From assembly GCF_037975245.1 (NCBI RefSeq), contig NC_092565.1:15715499-15779498 (forward strand): a stretch of DNA of 64,000 bases, written 5' to 3'. The translations under genes were made by a program, and so were the position numbers. Under the pieces are notes generated by a model, which made no database searches, was not told the origin of the DNA, and saw nothing but the letters and a program-made list of their open reading frames with translations. Source of the DNA: Apostichopus japonicus. Lineage: Eukaryota; Echinodermata; Holothuroidea; Aspidochirotida; Stichopodidae. This document shows positions 23,901 to 36,646 of the stretch, piece after piece (position 1 is the stretch's first letter; each line of letters starts with the position of its first letter).

Positions 23901-26900
23901 TCTTTGTCTCTTCGAAGGCGATAATTCATCCAGACACCGGGAAGAAGATCTTCATGCCTTTCCGTATGTCTGGTAAGTGTTGCGAAGGATTCCCCATTCA
24001 TTTTGTAAAAGTCTGAGCACTCCATATAGAGCCAATATTAACAGAGACAAATTGATCACCATCATAGATCAACTATTAGGAAACTTAAGAAACAAGCAGT
24101 TTGTAAAATATTGTTTGCCATTCGATGCTTTGTGCTTGTCTTTTAATTGTCATCAAAGGAACAATATGAAGCTAGCAGATTGATGCGGTATGACATGCAG
24201 TAAGATAATATATTGCTTTCTGGTTTGTTTATAAGACAGGCTGGTGTCTGCATGGATCATCAGATTGTATGCAGTATGATAACACATTGCTTTCTGGTTT
24301 GTTTATAAGACGGGCTGGTGTCTGCATGGATCATCAGATTGTATGCAGTATGATGATACATTGCTTTCTGGTTTGTTTGTAAGACAGGCTGGTGTCTGCA
24401 TGGATCATCAGATTGTATGCAGTATGATGATACATTGCTTTCTGGTTTGTTTGTAAGACAGGCTGGTGTCTGCATGTATTGTATGCTGTATGATATTACA
24501 TTGCTTTCTGGTTTGTTTGTAAGACAGGCTGGTGTCTGCATGTATTGTATGCTGTATGATATTACATTGCTTTCTGGTTTGTTTGTAAGACAGGCTGGTG
24601 TCTGCATGTATTGTATGCTGTATGATATTACATTGCTTTCTGGTTTGTTTGTAAGACAGGCTGGTGTCTGCATGTATTGTATGCTGTATGATAATACATT
24701 GCTTTCTGGTTTGTTTGTAAGACAGGCTGGTGTCTGCATGAATCATCAGATTGTATGCAGTATGATGATACATTGCTTTCTGGTTTGTTTGTAAGACAGG
24801 CTGGTGCCTGCATGTATTGTATGCTGTATGATAATACATTGCTTTCTGGTTTGTTTATAAGACAGGCTGGTGTCTGCATGTATTGTATGCTGTATGATAA
24901 TACATTGCTTTCTGGTTTGTTTGTTAGACAGGCTGGTGTCTGCATGGATCATCAGTAATGCTGAGGGATCACAACCCGCTTCACTTTATAAGATTTATTT
25001 ACTTACTGTTGTGATTTTTTATATCTGAAAGTTACCAGATGTCCGGCTAGCTGATTGGAAGACATTCTCTATCAGTATAGGAACTGGGTTGCAATGCATG
25101 AGAAATACTTTGGCAATCGCAAAAGATTTATAACTTACGAATTTGCAATTATGCGCAATGATCAAAATTTGCTAGGACTTAATCTTGCACTGCAGAAAAA
25201 ACATATTACTGACAAGTTAACGCATGAATCTGACCGGAGCAGGTGTTTGCCGATTTTAACACAGCACAGAGCTAGTGTAGCATTGTGAGAACCTGTACTT
25301 TTGCGATATTTGCTGACAAACTGCTTTAGTGTTGTTTTGATAGGTTAGGATATTATTCAAAAGCAGTTTATGTGTAGTGCTAGTTAGAAGTCGAGTAAGT
25401 TAGGTTTTGAGCGTGATTAATCGAACTTCCAAAGTGTTATCGCGACTACTGGCGCTTAATCGATTACGACTATCAGCACTACTGTACAGTAGTCCAAGGT
25501 ATTACTTAAAGGAAAAAAGTATCTCATTTTGAGAAACAAAGAATTTAATGCAAGCCAGCAACTATCCATATCAAGTGAACAATATAAATCTCAGATATGA
25601 ATTTATTATAATTATACCACCTTCTTTGAGTCATCCATATTTTGCTGAACCGTTCATACATCTTTCAACTTGTTTACTTCCTAACTCTGGGAGTCCTGGT
25701 AACAATTAATCATTCCCATATATATTAGTTCCAATTCCCTCTTTGATCTCTTGTTTATTCCTCAGGTTATGTCCCTTTTGGAACACCCACAGTGGTTGGA
25801 TTACTGCTTCCAAACCAAACATTAGGTACTACTATATTTTGGCAGGTAGGTCCATTATATCAGCTCCCTAGAGTCTACAGTAGCAACAAGTTTGACTTGA
25901 TTCAATCTACTGCAAAATATTCATGAATATTACTTGAGGTTGCCTAAAGCCATCGAATGGTTTGAAAAAACAACCTTTGACACTTTTGCTGAATGAGAAT
26001 CTAATTGCTTCTGGTATACATGTTATCCTTGTCATGTCTGACTGGTGACATCAGAATATCCATGTCATGGCTGCAGCACTATTAGGGTTCCATATATGTA
26101 TTGATATAGTTTCACATATTTGCCAGATTATATCACCTGTTGGGCATCTTCAAAGACACATTTCTGATGAGGAAGAGACCCAAACACTACTACTAGCTTT
26201 CTGCCCTCTCAACCCCTACCCCACGTTATGGAAGCTTCTGGTACTACGGACCACCATTCTAATGTTTACATAGAATCTGATAGTTTAGCATATATGTAAA
26301 GATCATAAGGGCTTTAACAGAATCATACGGTTTTAAGGTATGGAATTACATTCCCTAGTTTTTGCATAATTAGCTGTGATTTTAACTGCATTTTTGTAGC
26401 ATGGTTTTAGAGTATAACTCATCTTAAGCGGTACGCATGAAACTCTGAATGATCCCTTGTCATCTCGATAGTACACTCAATATATCACAGCCTGGATAAA
26501 ATTTCAAACAATTTGAAAGAAGGGAGTAATTCATATCTGTCCGAAGCACATTATTCCTTATAATACTAGGGCTATATGTCAGGTTTTCAATAGGAGCGGG
26601 TGTAGGGGGTGGGGTGGGGTGGTTGGAAGAATGCCCATTGGAACTCCTGAATTATAATGAGCTGATGATATCTTTGGTTGATATTAAGTGGCAAGCTTGA
26701 GTGTTATTACTTCTGTCTGGTACTTACATTATCTATGATATTTTTCCTACAGTGGTTGAACCAGAGTCACAATGCTTGTGTCAACTTTTCAAACAGAAAT
26801 GCGACTAAGGTAATACAAACTTTCAACTTCTCTTGTTTACTTATTATTAGCGAGTATAACGATACATTAGCTTTATTATTTCTATCCGTTATTTAACTCA

Positions 26901-29900
26901 AGGGAATGGAGAGAGATTTTCAGGTTAGGTAAACTTGCAAAACCATTTAGTGATCCAACTATTTTGCAGCAAAAACCAAAGTAAAGAGAATTTTGTTTTT
27001 GAAAGTGGAGGCAGTGCCGAAGTGAAAGCAGAACTAGAGTTTTTGCATCTGCATACAAAGCCACATTTGCAGCCTTGAATTTTGTGAGAGGGTGGTCGTT
27101 ACAATTATGTAAACAGCTGGAGTTTCCTTCCTTATCCTTAGTATAAAACAATGTTATCAACTCTCTGAAATGGCAACATAAGATTGCTTGATAGGGCAGT
27201 TGAAATGCATTTCCAGTTGGTGTTGCCAAGAGCCCCTCATCTATCAAAGTAGAAGGGTGTCCACTTACACTTATCTTTTCTGAAAGTCTCAGTTACTTTA
27301 TTGTTTGATAGCATTGTCACTTTCCAAGTTTTGACATTGAAATTAAAGCATGTACTGTAGTCGTCTTTATGGTTTAACGGAGGGGGGAATGGATGTTTGA
27401 CAAATACTTATTTGGGTCTTGTAAGATATCATTTTGAAGAAAGTGTGGGGGGAGGGAGGTTGGGGTAGAGAGGTTTGGTTCTCAATGTTGTAGTTGATTT
27501 TTTAAAAGGGAAGGGCAAGGAGCAAAGGACTACCTGTTTTATGAAACTGTACTTTTGAATGTTTACTTTCTCATGCAACTTGCCTCTTTATTCCTCAAAG
27601 GAGACACCACCAAGCAGGTTTTTGCTGGGCTATGTTGGAGCTGTCTCATCAGCTTGTAGTATAGCAGTAAGTAGTTTAATACCATTTAAAATATGCTCAA
27701 AGAAATGTACTTTGTCATAGGTATATATAGTTGGTAGGAAGCTTAATATCAGGTTTTGCCAATCATCATAGTTAATATCATTTATGCTGTGGTATAGTTT
27801 GGTTTCACTTTCTAATAGATGTCGATATTATTTTCTCCCTATTTGTTAATACCTAGCTTTAACTTGCTTTGTAGCTCTTAATTTGTGGCTGACTGAAATC
27901 TGAAAGTTTTCCAACATTTTTTTTTATTATTTGCAAACCTACTGTACCTTTGTATGACAGAATGAGGAATATACACTTAATATTCATATTTTGTGACAAG
28001 CTGTTTACAGCCATGGTTAAAAGATTTACGTTAGATTTCCATCCCACACCAAACAGAGCTATTGGTAGCGCAGTTTTGTGCAGAGGCAGGTAAAACTAAT
28101 ATCACATGAATTTGTCTAAACATAAACCAAGAAATTATATAGTGATCTACCTTCTTAATTTTCTTCGTCATGAACTGGTTAAATTTTTTTTGCAGGTTGG
28201 ATTAAACGTCTTGATTAACAAATCCAGTGCCTTAGGACCGACAGGACAGTTGGTCAAGCGATTTGTGCCTTTTCCCGCTGTGGGTAAGAAAAACGTTGAT
28301 GGTCTCCATTAAAATTGATCTGCTACAACAGGGTGTGCACAGAGAAAAGATCAATACAGTAATACCTATTATTTTCACATAAAGACGCTCTATGCATAAA
28401 AAGTATGCATTGTTTTCCCTTTGAAAGAAACACTTGCATCAGTAGAGTTACAAGCTACTACTTTGGTCCCTTTTGGAGAAAATCTACAAATGCCATGAAA
28501 ACAGTTTATCAAGCTGTGTTCAATTGTAAGATAAACAAAACAACCGGTTTATAAGTATGGTTAGTTTAGATGATGCGGTTGAAATCTTGATGCTTCGATC
28601 TATTTTGCAATTGAAATGTTTGGACTTATTTGTAACCATGAGAATGTGAATTTTTGTTCCTCTTAGAAATTGCAAAATGTTATCTTTAAATGGATGACTA
28701 TAGTGTTGTCATAATATCGGAGTTTATACAACACCTAATTGTATTCTGGTCATTTGATTGGTCAATTGCTCGTTGATTGCATGCAAAATCCGCTCTATTC
28801 CACTCTATGAAATAGAACCATGGGTTATACTTTTTTGGTAGCACTTTTTTTCAATGGTAAGAGAGCAGAGAAACCTGTCTGTTCAAAACAATCTGTTGCA
28901 TGAGTGTATTTTACCCATCTTAATATAATATGTTGTATAAAACAAATAATGAATGGTTTCCATTCGTGCAATAGTGCAAATATTTCATTCGTTGAAAGAT
29001 GTAATTTGTTCCATTCAACTCCGCTGCGCCTCGTTGAATGGAACATTCCATCTTTCAACTCATGAAATATTTGCACTATTGCACGAATGGAAACCATTCA
29101 TTATTTGTATAATATTTTATGATAGAGAGGAATAAACAAAAATGTCTTTCTTTCTTTTCATACAGCATTAGCAAACATTTGTAATGTCACCCTTATGAGG
29201 TACACTGAGTTATGGGAAGGCATCGAGGTAACAGACAGTAAAGGTAATGTCTTGGGAACTTCCAAAATTGCTGCTAAATCAGTAAGTTGTTTGATATTTT
29301 ATCTTCTATTTAAGCAATTCCTTTAATCCATATAAAATACTTCACCCCTTTAATGGTATTCCACAGTGATTTATAATATCAGAAAACAGTCCATTCATGA
29401 CTCTCCAAATTGCATGAGATGAACAGAGATCTACCACATCTAAATGGGATATGCATTGGATGGTCTTGTATTGATTAATGTTAATTAGTATTTAGTTCTT
29501 TGCAGTTCTTAAATTTTTGACGTTTCCCAGTTATCTGATCTAATGTAATATGAATAATACAGAACATTGCTTACTAGACCAAGTTTGGCATCTTTGAGAC
29601 TCTTTGCGATATCTCAAACAAGGGATGATTAATGAGTTTGACAGATCAGCAGAATATCAGCAGAAAGAAAAACTCTTTGCTAACGTCAACATTGTCGAGT
29701 AGTTATATAGTGCCATCACATACTTGGAATAGTTTATGTTTATATGCAAATGACCCTTTTTTAATGTTATTTTTGGCAGAGATACGTTTACCAAGCTTTC
29801 ATTTATCTTAAAGCAGCATGCGTTTGGTTTTCAAAGATAGCAGTCCATTAAATTTTACAGTTAGGTTGAACCTAGGTCCAACACTGCAATAAATTTCAAT

Positions 29901-31855
29901 GGTTGCTTATGAGAGATTTCCATCATTACCAAATTCATCTCATAAGTCTGTGAAGATGGTGGCTGTGTATAGATGTATCACATTGGACTTGTCTGTTATA
30001 CCATACCATGAGAAACAAAACGTGTAAATATTGCTTAGTTTCTTCATCTTGAGCATTAAAAAAGTGTCCTTTAGTTGTAATCTCATATTGAATAAAAATA
30101 AAATTATTATTGTCAATTCACCAGGCTTTGGTAGAAACTGCCATGACCAGGGTTGTATTACCTGCACCAGTGTTGTTATTGCCTCCCATCATTATGACAT
30201 TCATCGAAAACAGGTAAGTCCCTATATTGTGAATTTAAACGTTAAAGTAAACAAGCTACGAACAGAAACTCGATAGAAATGGTTAAAGTCCTCATATTAG
30301 AATTTGTTTTCTTAATTACGCACGGTTCTGGTGATTTAAACACAGAATCGAAAAAGTGTTTAGGATAAATTTACTTTATCTTATTGCCATTTAAAGTTGC
30401 TTTTCTCCGATTTACAGGACCAAATTTCTTAAGAAGTTTCCTAGAATGCATTTTCCACTCCAAGTGATAGTTTGTACGGCATCATTTGCGTTTGCCTTGC
30501 CTCTGGCAATCAGCTTATTTCCACAGACTGCCCAGGTTTGTTTATCATTCTATTTTAATCTTTGCTGAGTTTTGGATTATGGTTATGATGTGTTTGTATG
30601 TATGTGATGCCTTGGTTTGTGTACATGATAACTAAAAAGTTACATGATGGTAATGTGGTTTGTGTACATGATAACTAAAAAGTTACATGATGGTCATGTG
30701 GTTTGTGTACATGATAACTAAAAAGTTACATGATGGTCATGTGGTTTGTGTACATGATCACTTAAAAGTTACATCATGGTCATATGGATCCCCCCCCCCC
30801 CATCCTACAATCCTATTGTTTTCTATGGTGGTGGAATGTCATTCAAGATCAGCATCTATCGATGTCTGAAACCATTGCTACCATGGTAAATGCTATTAAA
30901 GTAAAGTTTGGGTGAATTTTTGAACTTGCTGTGTGGCTGTACCTTAAAGAGTGCATTGTTTCTTATGAAGGTCATTTTGAGATAATAAAATAAATCTGGA
31001 AACCTTAAAGCACAGAACTCCAAAGTAAGGCTTAGATGAATGTCACCTTAGTGCATTTTGATAACAAGAATCTTTTTGTTGTTATAAAATGTCCTTTGAG
31101 GTAGACAAAATTCAATAGCCTGAACTCTGAAAGCCTTTTCAAGCCAACCATTGAAAAGGTAAAGCTTGGTTAAACAATTGTTTCAAAGATCCACCATAGT
31201 GAATGCACCCTATTGATTTCTATGGGAGCTCAAAGGTCATTTGGGTTCTGCAGAGGTCAAAGTCTGAAAAAGCATGCTTACTTTGAAATTAATTCATGAA
31301 TAAATTTGATACATGATTTGTAGGTTCACATTTGTGCAAGAATGTTACTGATCACTTAGTATTGGTCAAGCTTGAAAATATTCTGTGCAGTGGTACTATG
31401 GAATGTTCTCATATCAGATTTGGCAAGAAATCACTAACAGGCTGGTTGTCTTATGAACAAGTGTTGCTTCATAACCTTTCGTAAAGATAGTAAATAAGTT
31501 AAGAAAGCAGAGACAATTTCAATTCAATTGCTATGGTGATGTCACTTATTCTGATATTGCCAAGTAACATTCATCAAACTCACCAAACTAAAATCTAATT
31601 CTAAAAATAACACATGCTAAAATGGATCAAGTTTTCACCATAGAGATGAATAATCTCCTCACAGCAAATATGTTTTTAAACATCTTGCTTGTTTTCTTTC
31701 TTTTGGGGGGGGGGGGCTATACTCTATCCCTGAAAATGTAAATAACTAGTAAATTTTGTTGTTTATCCCTTTTATAGATGAAAATAACAGAATTAGAGCC
31801 TGAGATTCAAGCAGCTACCGATGAAGAAATGGTTCACTACAACAAAGGGTTATAG
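20916..31855 (+). CDS. SFXN5: Sideroflexin-5, mitochondrial carrier
   Basis: This is a complete 12-exon gene for 329 residues (human SFXN5 has about 340). Coding exons are 20916-20984, 21366-21434, 22370-22474, 23918-23972, 25766-25845, 26753-26809, 27601-27666, 28196-28283, 29166-29281, 30125-30213, 30418-30535 and 31778-31855 (TAG). They total 990 bp in one frame with GT-AG borders. Diagnostic blocks in order are [16 protein letters not shown] (residues 29-44), WEAQKIKQ (74-81), [21 protein letters not shown] (85-105), [20 protein letters not shown] (112-131), [56 protein letters not shown] and the C-terminal YNKGL. These are nearly identical to vertebrate SFXN5. Sideroflexins are inner-membrane proteins with about five membrane segments. 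SFXN1 and its close paralogues carry serine, and SFXN5 was earlier proposed as a tricarboxylate carrier. Nothing looks broken. Introns hold a 66/74-bp minisatellite, a palindrome and other repeats. A possible ATTAAA poly(A) signal is at 32154. Confidence 0.96.
22690..23130 (+). repeat. Intronic repeat with nuclear-receptor-like half sites
   Basis: At least three degenerate units of about 130-190 bp lie in SFXN5 intron 3. Each runs 'cttggtat...gat..gtcttg.tgagtacaagaa.cctattg', then 'ggaggtcaaaggt...ggtcaac'. Related units occur at about 30780-31300, 32836-32875 and 56000-56200. I know similar repeats from echinoderm genomes only in a general way, so I do not name the family. Confidence 0.65.
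24186..24958. repeat. Minisatellite, 11 units of 66 or 74 bp
   Basis: It lies in SFXN5 intron 4. Eleven copies share ATTGCTTTCTGGTTTGTTTG and GACAGGCTGGTGTCTGCATG. Units differ by an 8-bp insertion (GATCATCA in place of the short form's junction): the long 74-bp form occurs at the left end, once in the middle and at the right border, with 66-bp units between. Because 66 is divisible by 3 and the unit lacks stops in several frames, long spurious open frames appear on both strands. Confidence 0.93.
28942..29108. repeat. Near-perfect 167-bp palindrome (foldback element)
   Basis: The left arm from ACAAATAATGAATGG is mirrored by the right arm ending CCATTCATTATTTGT, with a central loop of about 13 bases (TCCGCTGCGCCTC, 29020-29032). 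It lies in SFXN5 intron 8. Flanking TTATAC-containing sequence near 28720 and 29110 may be outer ends of a larger MITE. Confidence 0.85.
30600..30790. repeat. Tandem repeat, 43-bp unit, about 4 copies
   Basis: The unit begins GTTTGTGTACATGATAACTA and ends TGATGGTCATGTG. It lies in SFXN5 intron 11 and is followed by a C run (30791-30801) and a copy of the ggtca-containing intronic repeat. Confidence 0.85.
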
Positions 31856-32419
31856 AAAATGTGCCTTTATATATATTGTACTGCATAATCAATGGATTCC
31901 AACTCACCTCATGAAGTATTCCATATGCAAATCATGCATATTCATTAACATATTATAAGGGTTATTAATATTCATGTATTTAAATTCCTTCAAAATAGTA
32001 CTCTCACATCGTGTGTGAAGTGATTATAGTAAATAAGAGTTTGAATGAAAACTTGTTAGTTTTTATACTGTTGTGTATCTACTCTTTAATATTTTATACA
32101 TTTGTTTTAATTCTCCGAATGAAACATGCTATTATTTATCTAATTGAATTTATATTAAAATACCGAACACATTTTGCATTGGTTTAAGCCAAACAAAATT
32201 CCATCTTTTTCATTTGCTAAAGCTACCTTTTATAATGGAAAGGATATTTTTTAACTTACTTTGAAAAAATTGCAAGTTTGCATATGAAGATAATTAATTG
32301 TTCTCTGAAGGTAATCAAAATTGTAATACAAGTGCTGCATTGACAACATTTGCTGAATATACTATTATGGTAAAGAGGAGCTCATGTTACAAAACAATGA
32401 CTAACATTTCATAAGATAC

Positions 32420-32699
32420 CAGGTGCGTAGCCAAGGGGGGGCGAAGGGGGCAGCTGCCCCCCCCTTGAGCATATTTTTAAAATATTTTTAAGATATCGCT
32501 AGTATTTTCAAAAGAGAAAATGCTAAGATGCAACTTACAAGGCCTGGGAAGTGCCATTTCCAGCGATCTGGGAGGCATTTTTAGCCAAAATATTCTTGTA
32601 CGCTTCGCGCCAACTTATGGTGGCGCTACGCTTAGATAGTTTGCAATGCCGTATCTACAGTTTCGCCCCTCCCTTGACAAATTCCTGGCTACGCGCCTG
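32420..32699. mobile_element. hAT-like MITE, 280 bp
   Basis: The ends are inverted repeats, CAGGTGCGTAGCCA at the left and TGGCTACGCGCCTG at the right. The element is flanked by a perfect 8-bp duplication, TAAGATAC (32412-32419 and 32700-32707). The interior (about 32540-32645) is related to the CAGTGGCGGAG family at 38063 and 54486 although the ends differ. Confidence 0.9.
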
Positions 32700-35474
32700 T
32701 AAGATACACGGAAAAGGTTCATCTCTGAAAAAGCACTTCAGCATTATTAGAAGCAATATTAAACATCCAAGGAATGTAGATTCTTCATAGTAAAATTTCA
32801 ATTGACTGATAGTCCTCGTTTCTATGATATTGTTGGCGGTCAAAGTTCAGTTGAGGTCAACAGAAGTCAAAAGCTCCAACAGAAAAGCATTATTGAACTC
32901 TGTTCTTGGAGAAGGCATTTACTATGAGATTTCTTGTTGTTGCTATTTTCAGTTTTTAGAGGGTATGGAAGTAATGATTATCTCAGAAAGTCAGAAAGTG
33001 TTTTTTTTTTTATAGTATTCAAGATTTATTTTTATATAAATGAGTAGATATAAAAAAAAAAGATTGATATTAGAAAAAGTGGGAAACTACTTCAATTAGC
33101 ATATAGTGGTATCATGTATGATGATAAAATTTAACTTAATATACAACAGGATGAACAATACAAAGAAAGCACTTGACATAAAATCTAAGTATTAATGCTG
33201 GAGTAAGAGTCATCTATAAATTTATTTACAAATTTATACAAGTTCTTGACAGTTTCATTAGAATGGGCAGAGAAAGTGTAATGTATCAAAATTTATTATA
33301 AAATAAATGAGTACAGTATAGTTGGCATTGTTTCTGGTGCTTAATTGTGTGAGAATATTGCTGGACTTCTTCAATTATCATAGAAGTCTTTCATAGTAGT
33401 TAATAGCTCTATTTTTGAATGCAAGCTACATTACTTATAAACGAAAGGAAAAGTATGCAATTAGCTGGTAGTTAGCGCAACCATCCTATAGTCAAGTGTC
33501 GATGTCTTCCTGGATTTAGATTTTATAGAGCTGAGACTTCTCTTGTAGTTTTAATGCATCACTGAAAATAAATCAATTCACTTTTGTGCTGAAATTTTTT
33601 TGACATGTTGCCAGATGACTATAGCTGTAAAACGCCACTAGTTTATTGCTTATTCTGCCATGATGCTTTAGGGTGCAAGTTTTGGTTGCATGAAGATTAA
33701 ACAGAGAGCTTTTCACAATGGAATTACTATCTTTGTCTTTTCTATGATAATAAAACTGCATTATAATTTGAGTTAAGAAAATGCATTGTTTCATGAAATA
33801 ACAGCTATGAAAAATTCTTCCCAAAATGTATTTATCAAATGGTAATTGGATGAGTGCCATTGATGATTGATCAGATTTCTCCCAAGAACAGTCACTTTTG
33901 AGCAAATTTTAATAAAGGCTTTTGAAATCAGTTGTTCATGGTGGCGATGTTATAAAACTAAATTATTTGAAATGCTTGTGCAATTTCTTGCAATAGCCTC
34001 GATCCTCATTAGCTAGCCTTTGAGCATACCGTCAAAAAAAGTCAGGATCGAACCTTGTCCAGACCAATGTGCTGCATGTTTAGGTTGTGCTAGCTTATAC
34101 GCTACAGTGTGTACAGAACTCCGTTTGTTTTGTTCATGTAAGGTAGGTCAGGCATACATACTGACACATTGTCAAAAAGAGAGGTTGGAGTCTAACCTCT
34201 CTTTGTGGGACTTGTAGCAAAGGAGTTTGTCTCGGTAAATGACAGACGGCAAAGGGTTTTTTGGAAAATTGAGTGAATAGGGAGCAATATAGGGGCCTCT
34301 AATTTTTCAAAATTTTTCCAAACGGGACGACGGGATGCCCCCTCCCCTTTTGGAAATTTTTAAGACCCCTCCCCCAGGATGGCGACCACAACCCATCAGG
34401 CCCCCCCCCCCCCGAAAAAAAATACCTTCCTACGCCAGTGCTGTTGCATAGTAATACTGTTGAACCTCTCATGTCGACATTTTCGGTTAGTAACTACACT
34501 GTGTGTGTTTATGAAAGAGATTGGTGGAAGGGCCATCAGCAATGATGGAACTTGTACCTCTTCCAGTTGCAAGCATTTTGTGCAACATAAACATCCAAGC
34601 CACAAAGTGTAAACTACAGGCATTGAAATGATCACAAATCTGGATTGCTTTAAATAAACTAAATTTGTGATGAAATTTACCGTTTGAAATTGTAGTTGTA
34701 AACAATAACAGCTTACACTCAACCCTCTGCTACAAACGGAAGGTCAAACGTAGTGTGAACTTGAGATTATTTACGTTTTACAAGACCTGCCAGGCTGGGA
34801 TTTTTATACCGGAACGGAATCTAAATCCGGGAGATTCCCGGGAAGACGTTCAATGGCTGCTTCCGGCCTTTTCTGGATCAAGTTGACCATCAAATGTGGA
34901 TGAACAATTAAAGCCTAAAGGAGGGTAAACCTGCCAGACATGTGGAATGAACGTTGAATCAACACTGGACATGGGCTTGGCTATTTTGTGTCATGTCTTG
35001 GGAATGCTTTATCTATCACGGCTACGTTTTCTTTTAGATTTACGCATAGAAATTGATTAGGATTTCTATGGATTTACGTCAACTAGTACTAGCCTACCAT
35101 AAAACTAAGTTTACATACATACTTGTAATACTACTACTAGATTAAACCTAGGTTATGTCTAACCACAGCCTTGTGTAGGCATGGCTCTGAATCTGTCGCT
35201 TATTAATTTATGTTACTTGTAAGCATAACTAAGATTAGGTTAGCTCTGAACCACAGGCAACTCTAGTCTTATAGCTTAGTAAACTACTGTTAGTAGTACT
35301 GCAGGCTAATTCATGATAATAATAATCAGTATAGATATTTTTACGACCCATAGCATAAGCGACTTCAATTGTGGGAGAAGCCTGCAAGGGCTTATGGATT
35401 ACAACTTACATGTCGGGTGGCTTCCAATTCAACATTTTTTAACTCAGATTTGGAATATTTTCAATTTAGAAAGT

Positions 35475-35670
35475 CATTTCAGATGGGAAAACCGTAGATT
35501 GCTCTTGGATGAAAAAACCCACTTTACTATGACCCGGCCGGGTATTGAACCCGGAACCTCCCGATTGCTAAGCCTCATAACTTCAATTTCCACCACCTTT
35601 ATTCCCTTGGCTACAGCACGGGTTGTAGGCTTGGGGAAAGAAGACTTGGAATAGCCGAGCATAACAGCCA
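35475..35670 (-). mobile_element. tRNA-derived SINE
   Basis: On the minus strand an A box, TAGCCAAGGGAA (35613-35602), is followed by a B box, GGTTCAATACC (35551-35541), inside a GC-rich tRNA-like stretch. After the head comes sequence giving 'AAAGTGGGTTTTTTCATCC'. The plus-strand open frame here translates to TRPGIEPGTSRL, a common by-product of a tRNA-like B box, not a protein. Confidence 0.65.
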
Positions 35671-36149
35671 ACTAATCAATTTCCCTATATCATGACACAT
35701 GGTATTGGAATGTGGATCTCATCATTGGGGGGGGGGATAGGCCTTGGCAATGTGTAATTTATTTGTATCATTTAGGTAATGTTAAACACCATAGTAACCT
35801 AACCTAAGGCTATAGCTTGGCAGGTCTAATTAAATATTAGCACGCATGCAGATTATAAATTTGTCAAGGACTGTCATACCTAATACTATTAAATTAAGAG
35901 AGGCATATCTGGATTGAGTATAATTTATAAAACTATGGATTAACATTAACAATTGTGCCTGGACTGTGGAGCCCACATTGTCATCAAAATTGCCTTAAAG
36001 GTGTGCTGTTATAGAAATTTAACTAACATATTATAAAGATGAGAAGGCTATATATCTTGAACACTAGAATATCTGATGAAAGTACATGACTTTTATTCTT
36101 CATTTTTGTAATGTTTGTTAGACATAACATATATCATCAACACTAAAAG

Positions 36150-36646
36150 CATAGGCGTAGGAGCCTAATTTGATTTGGGGGGGCTGTAACGGCTTGCCCG
36201 AAAAATATAACCAAATATTTTATCGCGCTCCGCGCGCGCTCAACATCTTAATGTGCATATCATAGGCATTCATTGGTTATTACATCACATGCAAATAACG
36301 TATAAATGCCTATATGATATGCACATTAAGATGTTGAAAAAAATTGTAAAACACACTGCAGATTTTTCTTCTTTCAGTAGGTGCCCGAAAAATTCTCAGC
36401 ATATTGCACGAATTGCCACCAAAAAAATTGACAAACACATTGCAAATTATTCTGCTTTCAGTAGGTGCCCGAAAAATTCTCAGCATATTGCCCGAATTTT
36501 CACCAAAAAAATTGAAAAACACACTGCAAATTTTTCTTCTTTCAGTAGGTGCCCGAAAAATTCTCAGCATATTGCCCGAATTGTCACCAAAATTTTTGGT
36601 TGGGGGGGCTGCAACCCCCCCAGCCCCCTCGCCTCCTACGCCTATG
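36150..36646. mobile_element. hAT-like MITE with internal 84-bp repeats, copy 1
   Basis: The ends are CATAGGCGTAGGAG and CTCCTACGCCTATG. The flanking 8-bp duplication ACTAAAAG is perfect (36142-36149 and 36647-36654). Inside are three tandem units of 84 bp beginning GTAGGTGCCCGAAAAATTCT (about 36376-36600) and an inverted pair around 36240-36335 (CAACATCTTAATGTGCATAT). Because 84 is divisible by 3, long open frames appear on both strands but are not genes. Confidence 0.9.

Noticed and set aside
24260-24958. Long open frames on both strands over the 24 kb repeat, as a repetitive protein
   Set aside because: They arise because the 66-bp unit is a multiple of three without stops. They lie inside an SFXN5 intron and appear in opposite strands at once.
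24186-24958. CRISPR array
   Set aside because: Units are whole tandem repeats without unique spacers, in a eukaryotic intron. The same holds for the 52-bp array at 44710-45670.
35313-35654. 113-codon open frame with TRPGIEPGTSRL
   Set aside because: This peptide is the usual translation of a tRNA-like B box on the opposite strand. It marks a SINE, not a gene.
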